Source of the DNA: Aphrocallistes beatrix
Lineage: Eukaryota; Porifera; Hexactinellida; Sceptrulophora; Aphrocallistidae
Reading direction: 5' to 3'
DNA length: 64,000 bases
NCBI GenBank assembly: GCA_963281255.1
Contig: OY725496.1
Location: forward strand, 496,001-560,000
The position numbers and the translations under genes were made by a program. This document shows, in pieces, positions 1-11,199 of this stretch; position 1 is the stretch's first letter; each line of letters begins with the position of its first letter. The notes under the pieces are model-generated. The model worked only from the letters and a program-made list of their open reading frames with translations, made no database searches and was not told where the DNA came from.

Positions 1-730
1 CTGTAAGTCTGCATTTCTTGTGGGGGGAGGTTTATCCAATTTTGGCCCAAACTAAACCTGAATTCGAACGCGTCACAAACCCGATTCTAACTCTGTTCTC
101 TGTAACTACCTCAAGACTAGACTAGATACAGGACGACATGCCTAATTTTATTTACGGGACTAGACAGGACCATCCTGTATAATCGAGATATCTAATTTCA
201 GTCCTATCCTGGAAATTAGGTATTTTACTTGTCTTGTCGCGGAGATTATCCATTTTTTCTCAACACTTGAATTACCAATAGCACTTTTTTCTACTATTTT
301 TTAGAAATTTTTGGAAACATCCAGGTTTTGGAATTATTTAGGAAAGATTGTTTCTGAACGTAAGTCAATTTACATGTCGTCCAGACATTTTATATGGTGT
401 CCCAGAAAGTAACTTATTTTTCCCAGGAAAAAAATAACAAGTTTATTATTAAAAGGTTTTGTTACATTTCCTCCGATCAACCTACTCGCCTTTTCATGGA
501 AATTAGGCATACCCGTTAGTTATAATTTGAACTATTTAAGTAGCTATAATAGTTTGAATCAAGCTGAACTACGAGTAGAGATACAAGTTTATTTGTAAGA
601 ATCAAACTAAAAATGGCAAAAAAGATGAACTCTATATTTACTACTAGTTGTATATTTTTTGAAAGAAATCTCATATAAAAAATAGAAGATAAATATTAGA
701 AACTCCTTAATAAAGAATGTTATAAATTGG
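1..730. other. Non-coding flank, no gene seen
   Basis: I see no convincing coding sequence. Around 110-235 there are imperfect copies of a motif with 'catgcctaatttt' and 'gggactagacaggac' that resembles the GGGACGG-type repeats at 16.6 kb and 18.7-19.6 kb, so this is probably a degraded member of the same dispersed repeat. The rest is AT-rich unique-looking DNA downstream of the minus-strand NHL gene. Confidence 0.5.
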
Positions 731-1942
731 TTAGTAAATTTGAAAGCATTTGTAACTCAGCTGGTTAATAACGACAATGTGCTGTAGATTATCCATAACG
801 ACACCTTTAGGTAGAGATAGAAATCCTTCTCCTAGTGTCTCTACACATTCTCCTGAAGAATTGAATACTTTTAAACAACTACCTTCAAAGTCACTAACTA
901 TAAAGTTACCCTTATTATCAATTGTGAAGAAGTAAGCGTGAGATATCTGACTCTGTAGTCCTGTGAAATGGATAGAACGGAGATAATTGTGTTCTGTATT
1001 GAATGCGTGAATTGTGCTATTAAGCTGAACGAGAACAAATATCTGATTTTGGAATAGTTTGATATCTTCTGGATATTCTAGTTTGCATTCTCCGAAATTC
1101 TTTACAAATGTCAGATCTAGTTTCAATACTTCGATTCTGTTATGTCCTCCATTACAAATATACACAAATTCATTATGTACGCAAAGACCTCTTGGACTCT
1201 TAAGCTGAATAGCATTCTCACCTTCTAAGCTAGTACTCTTCACAAATTCTCCAGTTTTAGCAAACTTGGAAATTGCTGAACTTGATAAGTTTGTGACAAA
1301 TATGAATTCCCTCGATAGACAGATACCATAAAGTCCATTCAACTGTTCTTTTCCAAATTTTCGAATAAAATCTCCTTCAGAAGAATAAACACATACTAAT
1401 AACTTATAGTAATCAACAACAAACACTTCGTTACTCGTATCGTCCATAGATATACCCTGAGGGTTAATAATTTCTTCTTCACCGTATCCTCTCCTCCCTT
1501 TCATAACAAGAGGTTCTCTTCTCTTTCTGTACGCCACTGTTTCTACTCCTCTCGAATGCATTCTCTCTACACAATCAGAAAACTCTTCAATATTTTTTAC
1601 AAACTTTAGAGTAGAAACTTGATCTAAATTCGACTTATTTCGTTTCAATTCTGCTATTTTATCATCCCATATTTGAACTACGTCATTTTTATTTGCTGTA
1701 ATCAAGTTGGACATCAACTTTCTCGTTGATTCTTTGATCCTTTCCACCTCTTGTATCGCTTCGGACAGTTCCTGATGCTGCTGGTAGAGTTCTCTCATCT
1801 TCTTCACTCTCTCAAGAAGAGACACTCTTCGTGTTTCGAGGAGAGAATGGAAGTGAGAGAACTTCTCTTCTATTTCCTGTGTCAAAGCATCGAACCGAGC
1901 CAATCCCTCCAAACCTCCTCCAATACCTTCACGCGTTGCCAT
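731..1942 (-). CDS. NHL-repeat beta-propeller protein with N-terminal coiled coil (copy A)
   Basis: Single-exon 403-aa protein. Residues about 15-120 are charged and heptad-like (LETRRVSLLERVKKMRELYQ), giving a coiled coil. From about 155 to the end there are six blades with the NHL pattern: a hydrophobic G-I-x-(V/L) strand, a 'FVVDYY' or 'IVSDF' strand, then a 'KVFNSSGE' turn. It looks like the C-terminal part of a TRIM/TRIM71-type protein but has no RING or B-box, so ubiquitin-ligase activity is not implied; family members use the propeller for protein or RNA binding. No signal peptide or membrane segment is visible, so it is probably cytoplasmic. The start is the Met of MATREGIGGG, conserved in the paralogue at 3700. 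It is transcribed away from that paralogue, and the upstream DNA is an inverted copy of the paralogue's upstream DNA. Confidence 0.85.
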   Translation of the reverse strand: MATREGIGGGLEGLARFDALTQEIEEKFSHFHSLLETRRVSLLERVKKMRELYQQHQELSEAIQEVERIKESTRKLMSNLITANKNDVVQIWDDKIAELKRNKSNLDQVSTLKFVKNIEEFSDCVERMHSRGVETVAYRKRREPLVMKGRRGYGEEEIINPQGISMDDTSNEVFVVDYYKLLVCVYSSEGDFIRKFGKEQLNGLYGICLSREFIFVTNLSSSAISKFAKTGEFVKSTSLEGENAIQLKSPRGLCVHNEFVYICNGGHNRIEVLKLDLTFVKNFGECKLEYPEDIKLFQNQIFVLVQLNSTIHAFNTEHNYLRSIHFTGLQSQISHAYFFTIDNKGNFIVSDFEGSCLKVFNSSGECVETLGEGFLSLPKGVVMDNLQHIVVINQLSYKCFQIY

Positions 1943-3699
1943 TTACTCAATTGAACTCGTTAATAATTATAATGTATGCATATCTAGCTGAGATTTAATT
2001 AAATATGAATTATTCTTCTTAATTGTGTCTATAGAGCTATCCAATTACAGTATTTGGCGGACAATTATATTGTAGTAGAATAGACTGCATTCGCCTTCAG
2101 TATGTAATATCGACTAAAATAAACAGCACTGCTATCTAATCGGGAGAAAATCACCTTGGAGATATGGAGATTGTCGTAAGGCGGGAGAATTTAGTAATTA
2201 CCAAGCTACAGTTCTATCTGAGTCTGCTCTATGTCCTAGCATCATATATCCTATATCTTACAGGAACAAAACTTCGAGCTGTCTGAGACTATAGACTCAG
2301 ATCTAATGATCCTTGTTTGCAAATGCCATTTTAAGCCACTGTGTTGGCCGGAATTTATTTGGAGGTCCCTCTTCTATAAATGCCAGTTGCAATGTTGAAT
2401 CCTGAATTCTGAATGGCTAATACATTTCGACACCTAAATTAATGGAAAATACTTCTCTAAGCAATCTTAAAATAAATTTTGACCATTCAGAATCCAAGAT
2501 CTAAAAAAACACAGCTGGCATTTAGAGAGGAGCGGCCTCAAATGAACCTCACCCATACAGTGGCTTAAAATGGCATTTGTAAAACAAGGATCATTAGATC
2601 TTCGTCTGAAGTCTCAGATTGCGCGAAATTTTATTTTATGAGATATAGAATTGAAATTTATCGTAAATTTGATTCTAATTCAGTATTTTTGTGGAGCGGA
2701 TGTACTGCCCTTCCATCGGGTTATTCCCACTTTGAATGTTCTTTTTGATTAATATACTCAGCGATTTTTTTCAAAGGTATTTGGCGGAAACTATTTATGA
2801 ATGCCTACATGCGGACAAAGATATTCTAGATGAATATCTATTACATCACTTGGGCTCCTAGATTATCGCTCTCCGTAATAAATTATCCTAAAAAATTAGA
2901 GGGAACCCTACTTTAACTCTATCACAAGACGTCGCTATAGATAATCAACAACATGTGGTTGCCCCAAGCTCGTAAAAAGTGGTAAAGCCATCGTCATTAT
3001 GTTAATCAAAAATGGCGCGACTTATCCACTTGATCGTCATAGAACAAACACAGTTTATGAAAGAAGTGATAAATGGTTTACGCGAAGTGCCGCTTCCTAG
3101 GTCCTTCAACCATAGAGAGGTGAGGTCAGGGGAGGCAACTACCCCCCCTGGATGGATAAAGTCTGAATATTTATTTAGTATTATAAAATAATTGGTGACC
3201 CCAGCTGGTTGATATACCTCACCTCTACAAGAAAATTCCTGGCTACGCAAGGTGTGCTTGCCATCATTCATTCGGATTGGGAATGTTTTAAAATTTAGAA
3301 CCTAGAGTAATGTTTTGATCTTAATTAAACTTATTTCAATCACCATTACACACACTGTCATTACCAAATCTAAAGTCTAGCAAAATGATAGGGAATAGAG
3401 TAGTTTCAGATATGACTGTAGTTTAGTAATTACTATAATTGTCCCACCTACTACAATGTATATTGTTCCAAGTAGAATTTTTCCTCGCTTAGTTGGCTGT
3501 ACTGTGTCTATGTGTCGATAGTGAATACTACTTGTATATAATATAGGCGAACGCAGGCTACACTGCTATAATATATTATTCCACCAAAATACTGTAATTG
3601 GATATCTCTTTAGGCACTTCTAAGAGTACTAATTCGTATTTAATTGAATCTCAGCTAGATATGTATACATTATAATTATCATTGAGTTCTATTGAGTGA
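1943..3699. repeat. Inverted duplication forming the shared upstream region of two NHL genes
   Basis: DNA immediately upstream of each NHL start is the same sequence in opposite orientation. The run around 1965-2005 (taatgtatgcatatctagct) matches the reverse complement of 3645-3690. 'ccaattacagtatttggcgg' near 2040-2058 matches 3583-3603 in reverse, and 'taatttagtaattac' near 2188-2202 matches 3421-3437. So the duplication included promoter DNA as well as the genes. The middle holds a fold-back element (2281-2619) and otherwise no gene. The open stretch at 3002-3271 (minus) has no recognisable domain and I do not call it. Confidence 0.75.
2281..2619. mobile_element. Fold-back MITE between the two NHL genes
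   Basis: About 340 bp with long imperfect terminal inverted repeats. The left arm runs from gtctgagact through 'gatctaatgatccttg' and 'aaatgccattttaagccact' (about 2281-2350). The right arm (about 2555-2619) is its reverse complement and ends agtctcaga. A second inner pair (ctgaattctgaatgg near 2402 and ccattcagaatcc near 2492) extends the hairpin. There is no coding capacity. I could not see a clear target-site duplication, so the superfamily is undetermined. Confidence 0.7.
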
Positions 3700-4911
3700 A
3701 TGGCTACGCGTGAAGGTATTGGAGGAGGTTTGGAGGGATTGGATCGGTTCGATGCTTTGACACAGGAAATAGAAGAGAAGTTCTCTCACTTCCATTCTCT
3801 CCTCGAAACACGAAGAGTGTCTCTTCTTGAGAGAGTGAAGAAGATGAGGGATCTATACCAGCAGCATCAGGAACTGTCCGAAGCGATACAAGAGGTGGAA
3901 AGGATAAAAGAATCAACGAAAAAGTTGATGTCTACCTTGATTACAGGAAATAAGAATGACGTAGTTCAAATATGGGATGATAGAATAGCAGAATTGGAAC
4001 AAAACAAGGCTAATTTAGATTTAGTCTATAATCTAAAGTTTCTCGACAGCAGTGAAGAGTTTTCTGATTGTGTGAAGAGCATGCATTTGAGAGAAATAGA
4101 AGCAGTGGAGTATAGTAAGAGAAGAGAACCTCTTGTCATGAAGGGAAAGAGGGGATACGGTGAAGAGGAAGTTATTCATCCACTTGGCATATCTATTGAC
4201 GATACGAGTAATGAAGTTTTTGTGGTTGATTATTATAAGGCCTTAGTATATGTCTATTCTTCTGAAAGAGATTTTATTCGAAAATTTGGAAAAGAACAGT
4301 TGAATGGACCATATGGTATCTGTCTATTTGAAGAATTCATATTTGTATCAAGTCTATCAAGTTCAGTAATTTCCAAGTTTGCTAAAACTGGAGAGTTTGT
4401 GAAGAGTACTAGCTTAGAAGGTGAGAATGCTATTCAGCTTAAGAGTCCAAGAGGTATATGCGTGCACGATGAATTTGTGTATATTTGTAATAAAGGATAT
4501 AACAGAATCGAAGTGTTGGAACTAGATCTGATATTTGTTACGAATTTCGGAGGAGACCATCTGAAATATCCAAATGATATTAAACTTTTCAAAAATCAGA
4601 TATTTGTTCTCGTTCAACTTAATTGTACAATTCACGCATTCAATACAGAACACAATTATCTCCGTTCTATCCATTTCACAGGACTACAGAGTCAGATATC
4701 TAACGCTTACTTCTTCGCAATTGACAATAAGGGTAACTTTATAGTTAGTGACTATAATGCTGGTTGTTTGAAAGTATTCAATCCTTCAGGAGAATTTGTA
4801 GAGACACTAGGAAAAGGATTTCTATCTCTACTAGAAGGTATCGCAATGGATAATCAACAGCGTATTGTCGTTATTAACCAGCTGAATTATAAGTGCTTTC
4901 AAATTTACTGA
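3700..4911 (+). CDS. NHL-repeat beta-propeller protein with N-terminal coiled coil (copy B)
   Basis: 403 aa, same length and domain order as the minus-strand copy at 731-1942 and very similar along its whole length. Residues about 15-120 form a coiled coil. Six NHL blades follow (for example HPLGISIDDTSNEVFVVDYY, SPRGICVHDEFVYICNKGY, AYFFAIDNKGNFIVSDYNAG), ending in the closing strand CFQIY. RING and B-box are absent. Substitutions between the copies are scattered and keep the frame open, so both may be functional. The ATG follows a non-coding stretch that is the mirror image of the one upstream of copy A, so the pair is divergently transcribed and may share regulation. A decayed third copy lies at 16.8-17.7 kb. 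Confidence 0.85.
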   Translation: MATREGIGGGLEGLDRFDALTQEIEEKFSHFHSLLETRRVSLLERVKKMRDLYQQHQELSEAIQEVERIKESTKKLMSTLITGNKNDVVQIWDDRIAELEQNKANLDLVYNLKFLDSSEEFSDCVKSMHLREIEAVEYSKRREPLVMKGKRGYGEEEVIHPLGISIDDTSNEVFVVDYYKALVYVYSSERDFIRKFGKEQLNGPYGICLFEEFIFVSSLSSSVISKFAKTGEFVKSTSLEGENAIQLKSPRGICVHDEFVYICNKGYNRIEVLELDLIFVTNFGGDHLKYPNDIKLFKNQIFVLVQLNCTIHAFNTEHNYLRSIHFTGLQSQISNAYFFAIDNKGNFIVSDYNAGCLKVFNPSGEFVETLGKGFLSLLEGIAMDNQQRIVVINQLNYKCFQIY

Positions 4912-5112
4912 TTTATTTATAACATTCTTCTTTAATTATTTCCCGATATTGAGTCTTGTTATTTTTTATTTTCCTAGTGTGATTTCCTTCCAAACCTTAA
5001 TTTATGTCAATTGTACTCAGCTATTTCACCTTTTTAATTTGATTTTACAAATAACCTCATATGTCTGCTCTACCCATAGTTCAGCTTTGTTCCAAACTAT
5101 TATTATTACTTA

Positions 5113-6042
5113 CAAGCACGCTTCGCTTGCTTGCGCTGCCGCGGCTTGCGGACACTGTGTGTTCGCAGAGTCGCCCTGCGTGCGCCTGGAGTCACTCAAT
5201 CAAACATATTTTGGGATTTTCTTTCCTTTATATAAATATTTCAAACAAAGGTCAACGAAAAATTTCTCATATGGATCCGAAAATATAATATTGGAAATCT
5301 ACAGCACTAAAAACCCCATGTCAACCGTTGGAAGCTATTCTATAGCCTATTTTTGTAATTTGTCTACTTTATGTATCTATTGTAAACAAAAGTAAACAAA
5401 TAATTCATCACATCGATCTGAAAATATGATATTCGAAATCTACACCCCTAAAAAACCCATGTCAACCGTTGGAAGCTAGTTTCTAGCATATTTTTGAGAT
5501 TTGTTTACTTTATGTATCTATTGTAAACAAAAGTAAACAAATTGATCATCAAATTTACTCGAAAATATGATATTCGAAATCTACACCCCTGAAAACCCCA
5601 TGTCAACCGTTGGAAGCTAGTCTCTAGCATTATTTTCAAAATTAATCAAATGGTGTGAAAATATGTATATAAAGGTGTGAAAATATGCAGATAATCTTTT
5701 TTATTGCCATACACTATAATACATTTAAGATATCAAACATAAGTTGTGGCTTTGAAGTATTAATAACAATGACGATCTATTTATTGTAGTGTCGTACTTG
5801 TACAATGATTTCTATTGTGATAGTGTAGTCATTTATTTTGTATAGAAAAGGTGCGAAAAATTGTTTTCCATTTTTTTGCAGAGATGTGAAAATTTCACTT
5901 AGATCTTAGAACTTAATCGTAGTCATATCATTTGACACCTACATGCCAATTTTCACACCGCTATGACTTCCCAATTTTTCAATCAATTCGGACAAACACA
6001 CCAACAAATTTAAAAAAAATCCTAGCATTTTAATATATAAGA
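5113..6042 (-). mobile_element. Non-autonomous Helitron-like element, family A, full length
   Basis: 930 bp, read on the minus strand as 5'-TCTTATATATTAAAATGC ... GCGAAGCGTGCTTG-3'. It begins with TC and ends with a GC-rich palindrome-bearing tail and CTTG followed by T. The GC-rich end (5113-5200) contains a near-perfect stem (gcggacac / gtgttcgc) and the repeated 'cttcgcttgcttgcgctg' block. The interior carries tandem units of roughly 125 bp with 'gatattcgaaatctacacc' and 'catgtcaaccgttggaagct'. No protein is encoded. TC...CT-type ends, a 3' hairpin and A/T insertion fit Helitrons, although CTTG is not the canonical CTRR. Confidence 0.6.
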
Positions 6043-6076
6043 CAAGCGCGCTTCGCTTGCTTGCGCTGCGCGGCTT
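6043..6076 (-). mobile_element. Partial Helitron-like 3' end abutting the previous copy
   Basis: The 34-bp GC-rich terminus (caagcgcgcttcgcttgc...) starts at the very next base after the TC end of the element at 5113-6042, giving a tail-to-head junction with no spacer. Such direct abutment is expected from rolling-circle transposition or insertion at a terminus. Only the terminal block is present. Confidence 0.55.
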
Positions 6077-6262
6077 AAAAATCAATGGCTATTTAAATTA
6101 ATAATAAAGGAACTTTCACTTCAACCAATCAAGCTGAGAAAACAAAATAATTATGACATTTGCAACAATCAATATTAATTGATTAAATATTTTTTTAGGT
6201 TTAGAAAAAAGTCCTGTTAAATACGATTTGAACTGATATCTTTAACTGAAGAATTTGCATTT

Positions 6263-6565
6263 GTGCCAGATACAGTAAGAATCTGAGTTTGTGCCAGATA
6301 CAGTAAGAATCTGAGTTTGTGCCGGATACAGTAAGAATCTGAGTTTGCGCCAGATACAGTAAGAATCTGATTTTGTGTCAGATTCAGTAAGAATCTGAGT
6401 TTGTGCCAGATTCAGTAAGAATCTGAGTTTGTGCCAGATACAGTAAGAATCTGAGTTTGTGCCAGATTCAGTAAGAATCTGAGTTTGTGCCAGATACAGT
6501 AAGAATCTGAGTTTGTGCCAGATACAATAAGAATCTGAGTTTGTGCCAGATACAGCTAGAATCTG
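6263..6565. repeat. 28-bp minisatellite, about 11 units
   Basis: Direct repeats of a 28-base unit (gtgccagatacagtaagaat + ctgagttt) with few substitutions, running without spacers. It lies immediately before the palindromic array. It is not a CRISPR array because there are no unique spacers. Confidence 0.95.
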
Positions 6566-6566
6566 C

Positions 6567-7655
6567 TATGTTATAACATGTGTTATAACACTGTTATAAC
6601 GCATGTTATACCACTGTTATAACACATGTTATAACACTGTTATAACACATGTTATAACACTGTTATAACACATGTTATAACACTGTTATAACACATGTTA
6701 TAACACTGTTATAACACATGTTATAACACTGTTATAACACTGTTATAACACTGTTATAACACATGTTATAACACATGTTATAACACTGTTATAACACATG
6801 TTATAACACTGTTATAGCACATGTTATAATACTGTTATAACACTGTTATAACAGTGTTATAACACATGTTATAACACTGTTATAACACTGTTATAACACT
6901 GTTATAACACATGTTATAACACTGTTATAACACATGTTATAACACTGTTATAACACTGTTATAACACATGTTATAACACTGTTATACCACTGTTATAACA
7001 CTGTTATAACACATGTTATAACACTGTTATAACACATGTTATAACACTGTTATAACACATGTTATAACACTGTTATAACACTGTTATAACACATGTTATA
7101 ACACTGTTATACCACTGTTATAACACATGTTATAACACTGTTATAACACATGTTATAACACTGTTATAGCACATGTTATAACACTGTTATAACACTGTTA
7201 TAACAGTGTTATAACACATGTTATAACAGTGTTATAACACATGTTATAACACTGTTATAACACATGTTATAACACTGTTATAACACTGTTATAACACTGT
7301 TATAACACATGTTATAACACTGTTATAACACATGTTATAACACTGTTATAACACTGTTATAACAGTGTTATAACACATGTTATAACACTGTTATAACACT
7401 GTTATAACAGTGTTATAACACATGTTATAACACTGTTATAACACATGTTATAACACTGTTATAACACTGTTATAACACTGTTATAACACATGTTATAACA
7501 CTGTTATAACACATGTTATAACACTGTTATAACACATGTTATAACACTGTTATAACACATGTTATAACACTGTTATAACACATGTTATAACACTGTTATA
7601 ACACTGTTATAACACTGTTATAACATGTGTTATAAGTGTTATAACACGTGTTATT
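6567..7655. repeat. 1.1-kb self-complementary tandem array (TGTTATAACA core)
   Basis: Alternating 11-bp (acactgttata) and 12-bp (acacatgttata) units. The core TGTTATAACA is its own reverse complement, and the 12-bp unit adds the palindrome ACATGT, so both strands read nearly the same and the whole array can fold back at many registers. The order of 11- and 12-bp units is irregular. There is no coding potential. Confidence 0.95.
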
Positions 7656-9336
7656 AACTGCGGTTGTGGAAACTAGTCAAACATTAGGAATCCAGGATTG
7701 AGAAAGAAAATCCTACTAGTTTGCCTCGTCTCGCACATTGGAACTTTTTTAAGTAATAACTGGGTTAGATTATACCCTCATCATGTTTCGCGGCGCATTT
7801 GTGGGATGTCTTGGTGGTGGCTACATGATATAGATAGAGACAAACTGTGGTTTCTTTACGATATTTTTTATACATGATGCAAAATTGAAAATATTTATAT
7901 AGAAAGGTGTTGTAATGCTTTTAATAAATATATTTCTCAAGTAACCTAATCTCTATCTCTTCTCATTTTCAAGTTAATTTAACATCGAGGTAAATCTTTT
8001 TAGATAACATAGGAAAGCATAATTACGCAAATTTTCGACATTTAATATTTTTTCGATTAGTCATCGCCATCTGACCACATAAATATAATTATTAAAATTT
8101 GTCAAGAGATATGATGAACATTTATTCGTTGAAAGATTTATTTCATCACTTTTAATTATGAAGTTATTTAGTTTTAAATCTGTATAGTATTATCCTTATA
8201 TGGATATTAATATTAATATTAATCTTGCTCAGTAATAGTTATTGTGTAAAATAATTCCGCTCCAAATTAATAATTATAAGTCTAAACTCGATATTATTGG
8301 TTGTGGACTCTAATCTCACTTGAAACAATAGAATTTGGTCATTGTATAGAATCAAATAAATAATTTTAAATAACGATTGTAGAAAAATGGTACGTCATAG
8401 AAAAATCTGCGACTGCATAAGGTGTTAAAATCAGCAAAGTTATAATGAGTAATTTTTAGACATTAGAAAGATTCATCAGCGTTTGAGTTTGTCTAGTATA
8501 CATATATAAAGTTATATAATTATATATTACATCTATACACACATATATTGTAATAATTTCTTTGACACGGTGCTAACAGTAAGTAATAATACATGTATGT
8601 TAGTCATCGGATATGAGCGTATTGTATTACAAATAAACCCATAGTTCATATATATCAATATCTACATTACAGCACTCGTGCCTAGAAGCAATATACCTAC
8701 TAAATTATCCTGTTTTCTATTATTAGCATCTGCAATGCAGTGACTATGCGATGCTAACTACATTTGTTTCAATAGGATAATTCACCTTAAGTTTGTCTCC
8801 TATGCCGTTTACAGATAAAGGTAGTAGCCTATAGACTAACCAAAACAATTTGATAAAATTTCCATATTCCATTGATATATTATACTAATAAAAATGATGG
8901 CAATTTAAATGAGAAAGTTTGATCATTTGCATTCAGTTGTACTGTATAATATGGATTTTCCGCGCCTAATGTTATCAACCTAAACAGATGTAATCTTGTC
9001 CTGGAAATTAATTGCATCTTTTAGATTGTATTATTTTTGCTACCAGTGGAATTAATGGAATTTATTTGCCAAAATAATTCCATGGATAAAATGTAATGAG
9101 TAAAAGTGGTTTACTTAAGTATTTATACATATTGGGAAATTTTGAGTGACAATTCATTGAAAGTATCTAATATCCTAGCAGAGATGGATCTAACTAGTCA
9201 TTAATTAAAGCAACGCCCTTTTAAAGCAACACCTTCTTTTCAGTATTTTCATTAGTTTTGTTAGAGTTATAACAAGTTTTGGTAGACATTTAACTAAATG
9301 TGTTAGTGTCATAATTAGAACCCAATATTAAATACA
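7656..9336. other. AT-rich non-coding stretch
   Basis: About 1.7 kb in which I find no convincing gene, RNA or repeat belonging to the families described elsewhere in the window. Short AT-rich simple-sequence runs occur around 8500-8560. Confidence 0.5.
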
Positions 9337-10263
9337 CAAGCACGCTTTGCTTGCTTGCGCTGCGCGGCTTGCGGACACTGCGTGTCCGCAGAGTCGCCCT
9401 GCGGGCGCCTGGAGTCACTTAATCTAACATATTTTGGAATTTTTTTCTTTGTATAACTATTGTAAACAAAGGTCGACGAATAATTTATCTCATATGGATC
9501 TGAAAATATGATATTCGAAATCTACACCCCTGAAAATCCCATGTCAACCATTGGAAGCTAGTCGCTAGCCTATTTTGTAATTTGTTTACTTTATGTATCT
9601 ATTGTAAACAAAAGTAAACAAATTGATCATCAAATATACTCGAAAATATGATATTCAAAATCTACACCACTGAAAACCCCATGTCAACCGTTTAAATCAA
9701 GTTTCTGGCATATTATTGAGATTTGTTTACTTCAGGTATCTAATGTAAACAAAAGTAAACAAATAATTTATCATATTAATCTGAAAATATGATATTCGAA
9801 ATCTACACCCCTGAAAACTCCATGTCAACCGTTGGAAGCTAGTCTCTAGCATTATTTTCAAAATTCATCAAATGGTGTGAAAATATGTATATAAAGGTGT
9901 GAAAATATATAGATAATTTTTTTGATTGTCATACACTATAATACATTTAAGCTATCAAACATTAGTTGTGGCTTTGAAGTATTAATAACAATGACGATAT
10001 ATTGTAGTGTTGTACTAGTACAATGATTTCTATTGTGATAGTGTAGGTCATTTATTTAGTAATAGAAAAGGTGCGAAAAATTGTTTTCCATTTTTTTGCA
10101 GAGATGTGAAAATTTCGCTTAGATCTTAGAACTTAATCGTAGTCATATCATTTGACACCTACATGCCAATTTTCACATCTCTATGAATTCCCAATTCTTC
10201 AATCAATTCGGACAAACACATAAATAAAAAAACAAAAAAATCCTAGCATTTTAATATATAAGA
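9337..10263 (-). mobile_element. Non-autonomous Helitron-like element, family A, full length
   Basis: 927 bp, collinear with the copy at 5113-6042. The GC-rich CTTG end is at 9337 (preceded by A on the + strand), the TC end at 10263 (followed by T), with the same internal 125-bp-type units and the same ggtgtgaaaatatg and 'tttgacacctacatgccaat' blocks. The two copies are similar over their whole length, which defines the element's limits. Confidence 0.6.
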
Positions 10264-10429
10264 TTTACTTATACTTAGTACATGTCAACTTAAGTCGTGA
10301 TGAAAGCAGGACGCGGTGTTGAAATTGCGGGATTTGGCAGGACGCATGGAAAAGTATTGAACATAGACGCAAAGCAGTACACTATGGGGAAATTTGATGT
10401 AAAATGGGACATTAAAGAAAATGAGTTCA

Positions 10430-10590
10430 TCCCTGCCTAACCATTAACCTCCCCCAGCCGCACCTCTGCAAACCTACCTACCATCCCAGGCCTAGCCGCT
10501 AGCCTCCCAAGCCTACTAGCTAACCTCCAAGGCCTACCTACTAACCTTCCCAGGCCTACTAACTAACATCCCCAGGCCTAACCATCAGAC
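10430..10590. repeat. Short minisatellite with CCCAGGCCTACT-type units
   Basis: About five imperfect units of roughly 28-30 bp containing 'taacctcccaggcctacc', directly upstream of the truncated membrane-protein fragment. It forms part of the unrelated DNA that replaced that gene's 5' half. Confidence 0.7.
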
Positions 10591-10593
10591 GCT

Positions 10594-11199
10594 TTGTCAA
10601 AAGTGGAGCGGCCATGGCTGCCCCAGCCGCCCCATGTCTGCAAACTTTGGAAACAATTAGGGCAAAAAGTGTCACCTAGTAACCAAAGAGACGAGTCAAA
10701 ATGTTCAGTAAAATACGTACTTAATTTCCAGGTTAGGCCTGGAATAGATAGCTCGATTACTATTGACTTGAAAATAATTAGCAAACCTAAAGCAGCTATC
10801 GAAAAATCAATTAGACTAGTGAAACAATTCGCAGTCTTTTCATCATTGAACTGTTTTGACATTGGATGTGGAATTCTGATCAATTTCCTCACTCATTACA
10901 CTTTCGTCATCTCCATACTTATTTACTTCGCTCCATGTTTCTCAGAATACGCTTATGGCAAAGTACTCTATCAGTCTCTACTCGTATACCCGATTCAGAT
11001 TAATCAACTTAAAAAGGCAGTAGAAGTCATCGATTGGATCGCAAATTTCTTATTTGCTATAGCTTCTTTTTGTATATCTTCTCCTTTCTTTTTAATGTCA
11101 TTTCTTATGTTTGGCTCTAAGTTATGGAAAGACCTAAGGACGAGATTTGGAGTTCGTCCTCACTTCACTCCAATACTGACCCAACCATTGTTAAAATAA
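10594..11199 (+). pseudogene. 3' fragment of membrane-protein family A gene
   Basis: An open frame of 201 codons. Only the part from about residue 56 onward (TIDLKIISKPKAAIEKSIRL to the C-terminal RFGVRPHFTPILTQPLLK) matches the intact gene at 22020-23174, where it corresponds to the last ~150 residues. The homology begins abruptly at about 10757. The first ~54 codons come from the adjacent minisatellite-like DNA and have no counterpart, and the N-terminal membrane segments are missing. I read it as a truncated copy left by the block duplication rather than a gene. The retained part is nearly identical to its intact paralogue, and the downstream DNA is homologous too. Confidence 0.75.

Noticed and set aside
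3002-3271. 89-codon minus-strand frame between the NHL genes
   Set aside because: No recognisable domain, no support from the mirror-image upstream region of the other gene.
5113-5200. GC-rich palindromic terminus as bacterial DNA, a tRNA or a tRNA-derived SINE
   Set aside because: It recurs many times within AT-rich eukaryotic DNA as the end of defined repeats, and lacks A- and B-box motifs at tRNA spacing.
6263-6565. CRISPR-like array of 28-bp repeats
   Set aside because: Units are contiguous with no spacers, and the context is eukaryotic; it is a minisatellite.
10594-10756. N-terminal 54 codons of the truncated membrane-protein frame as a novel domain
   Set aside because: No counterpart in the intact paralogues; it derives from neighbouring minisatellite-like DNA and is open by chance.
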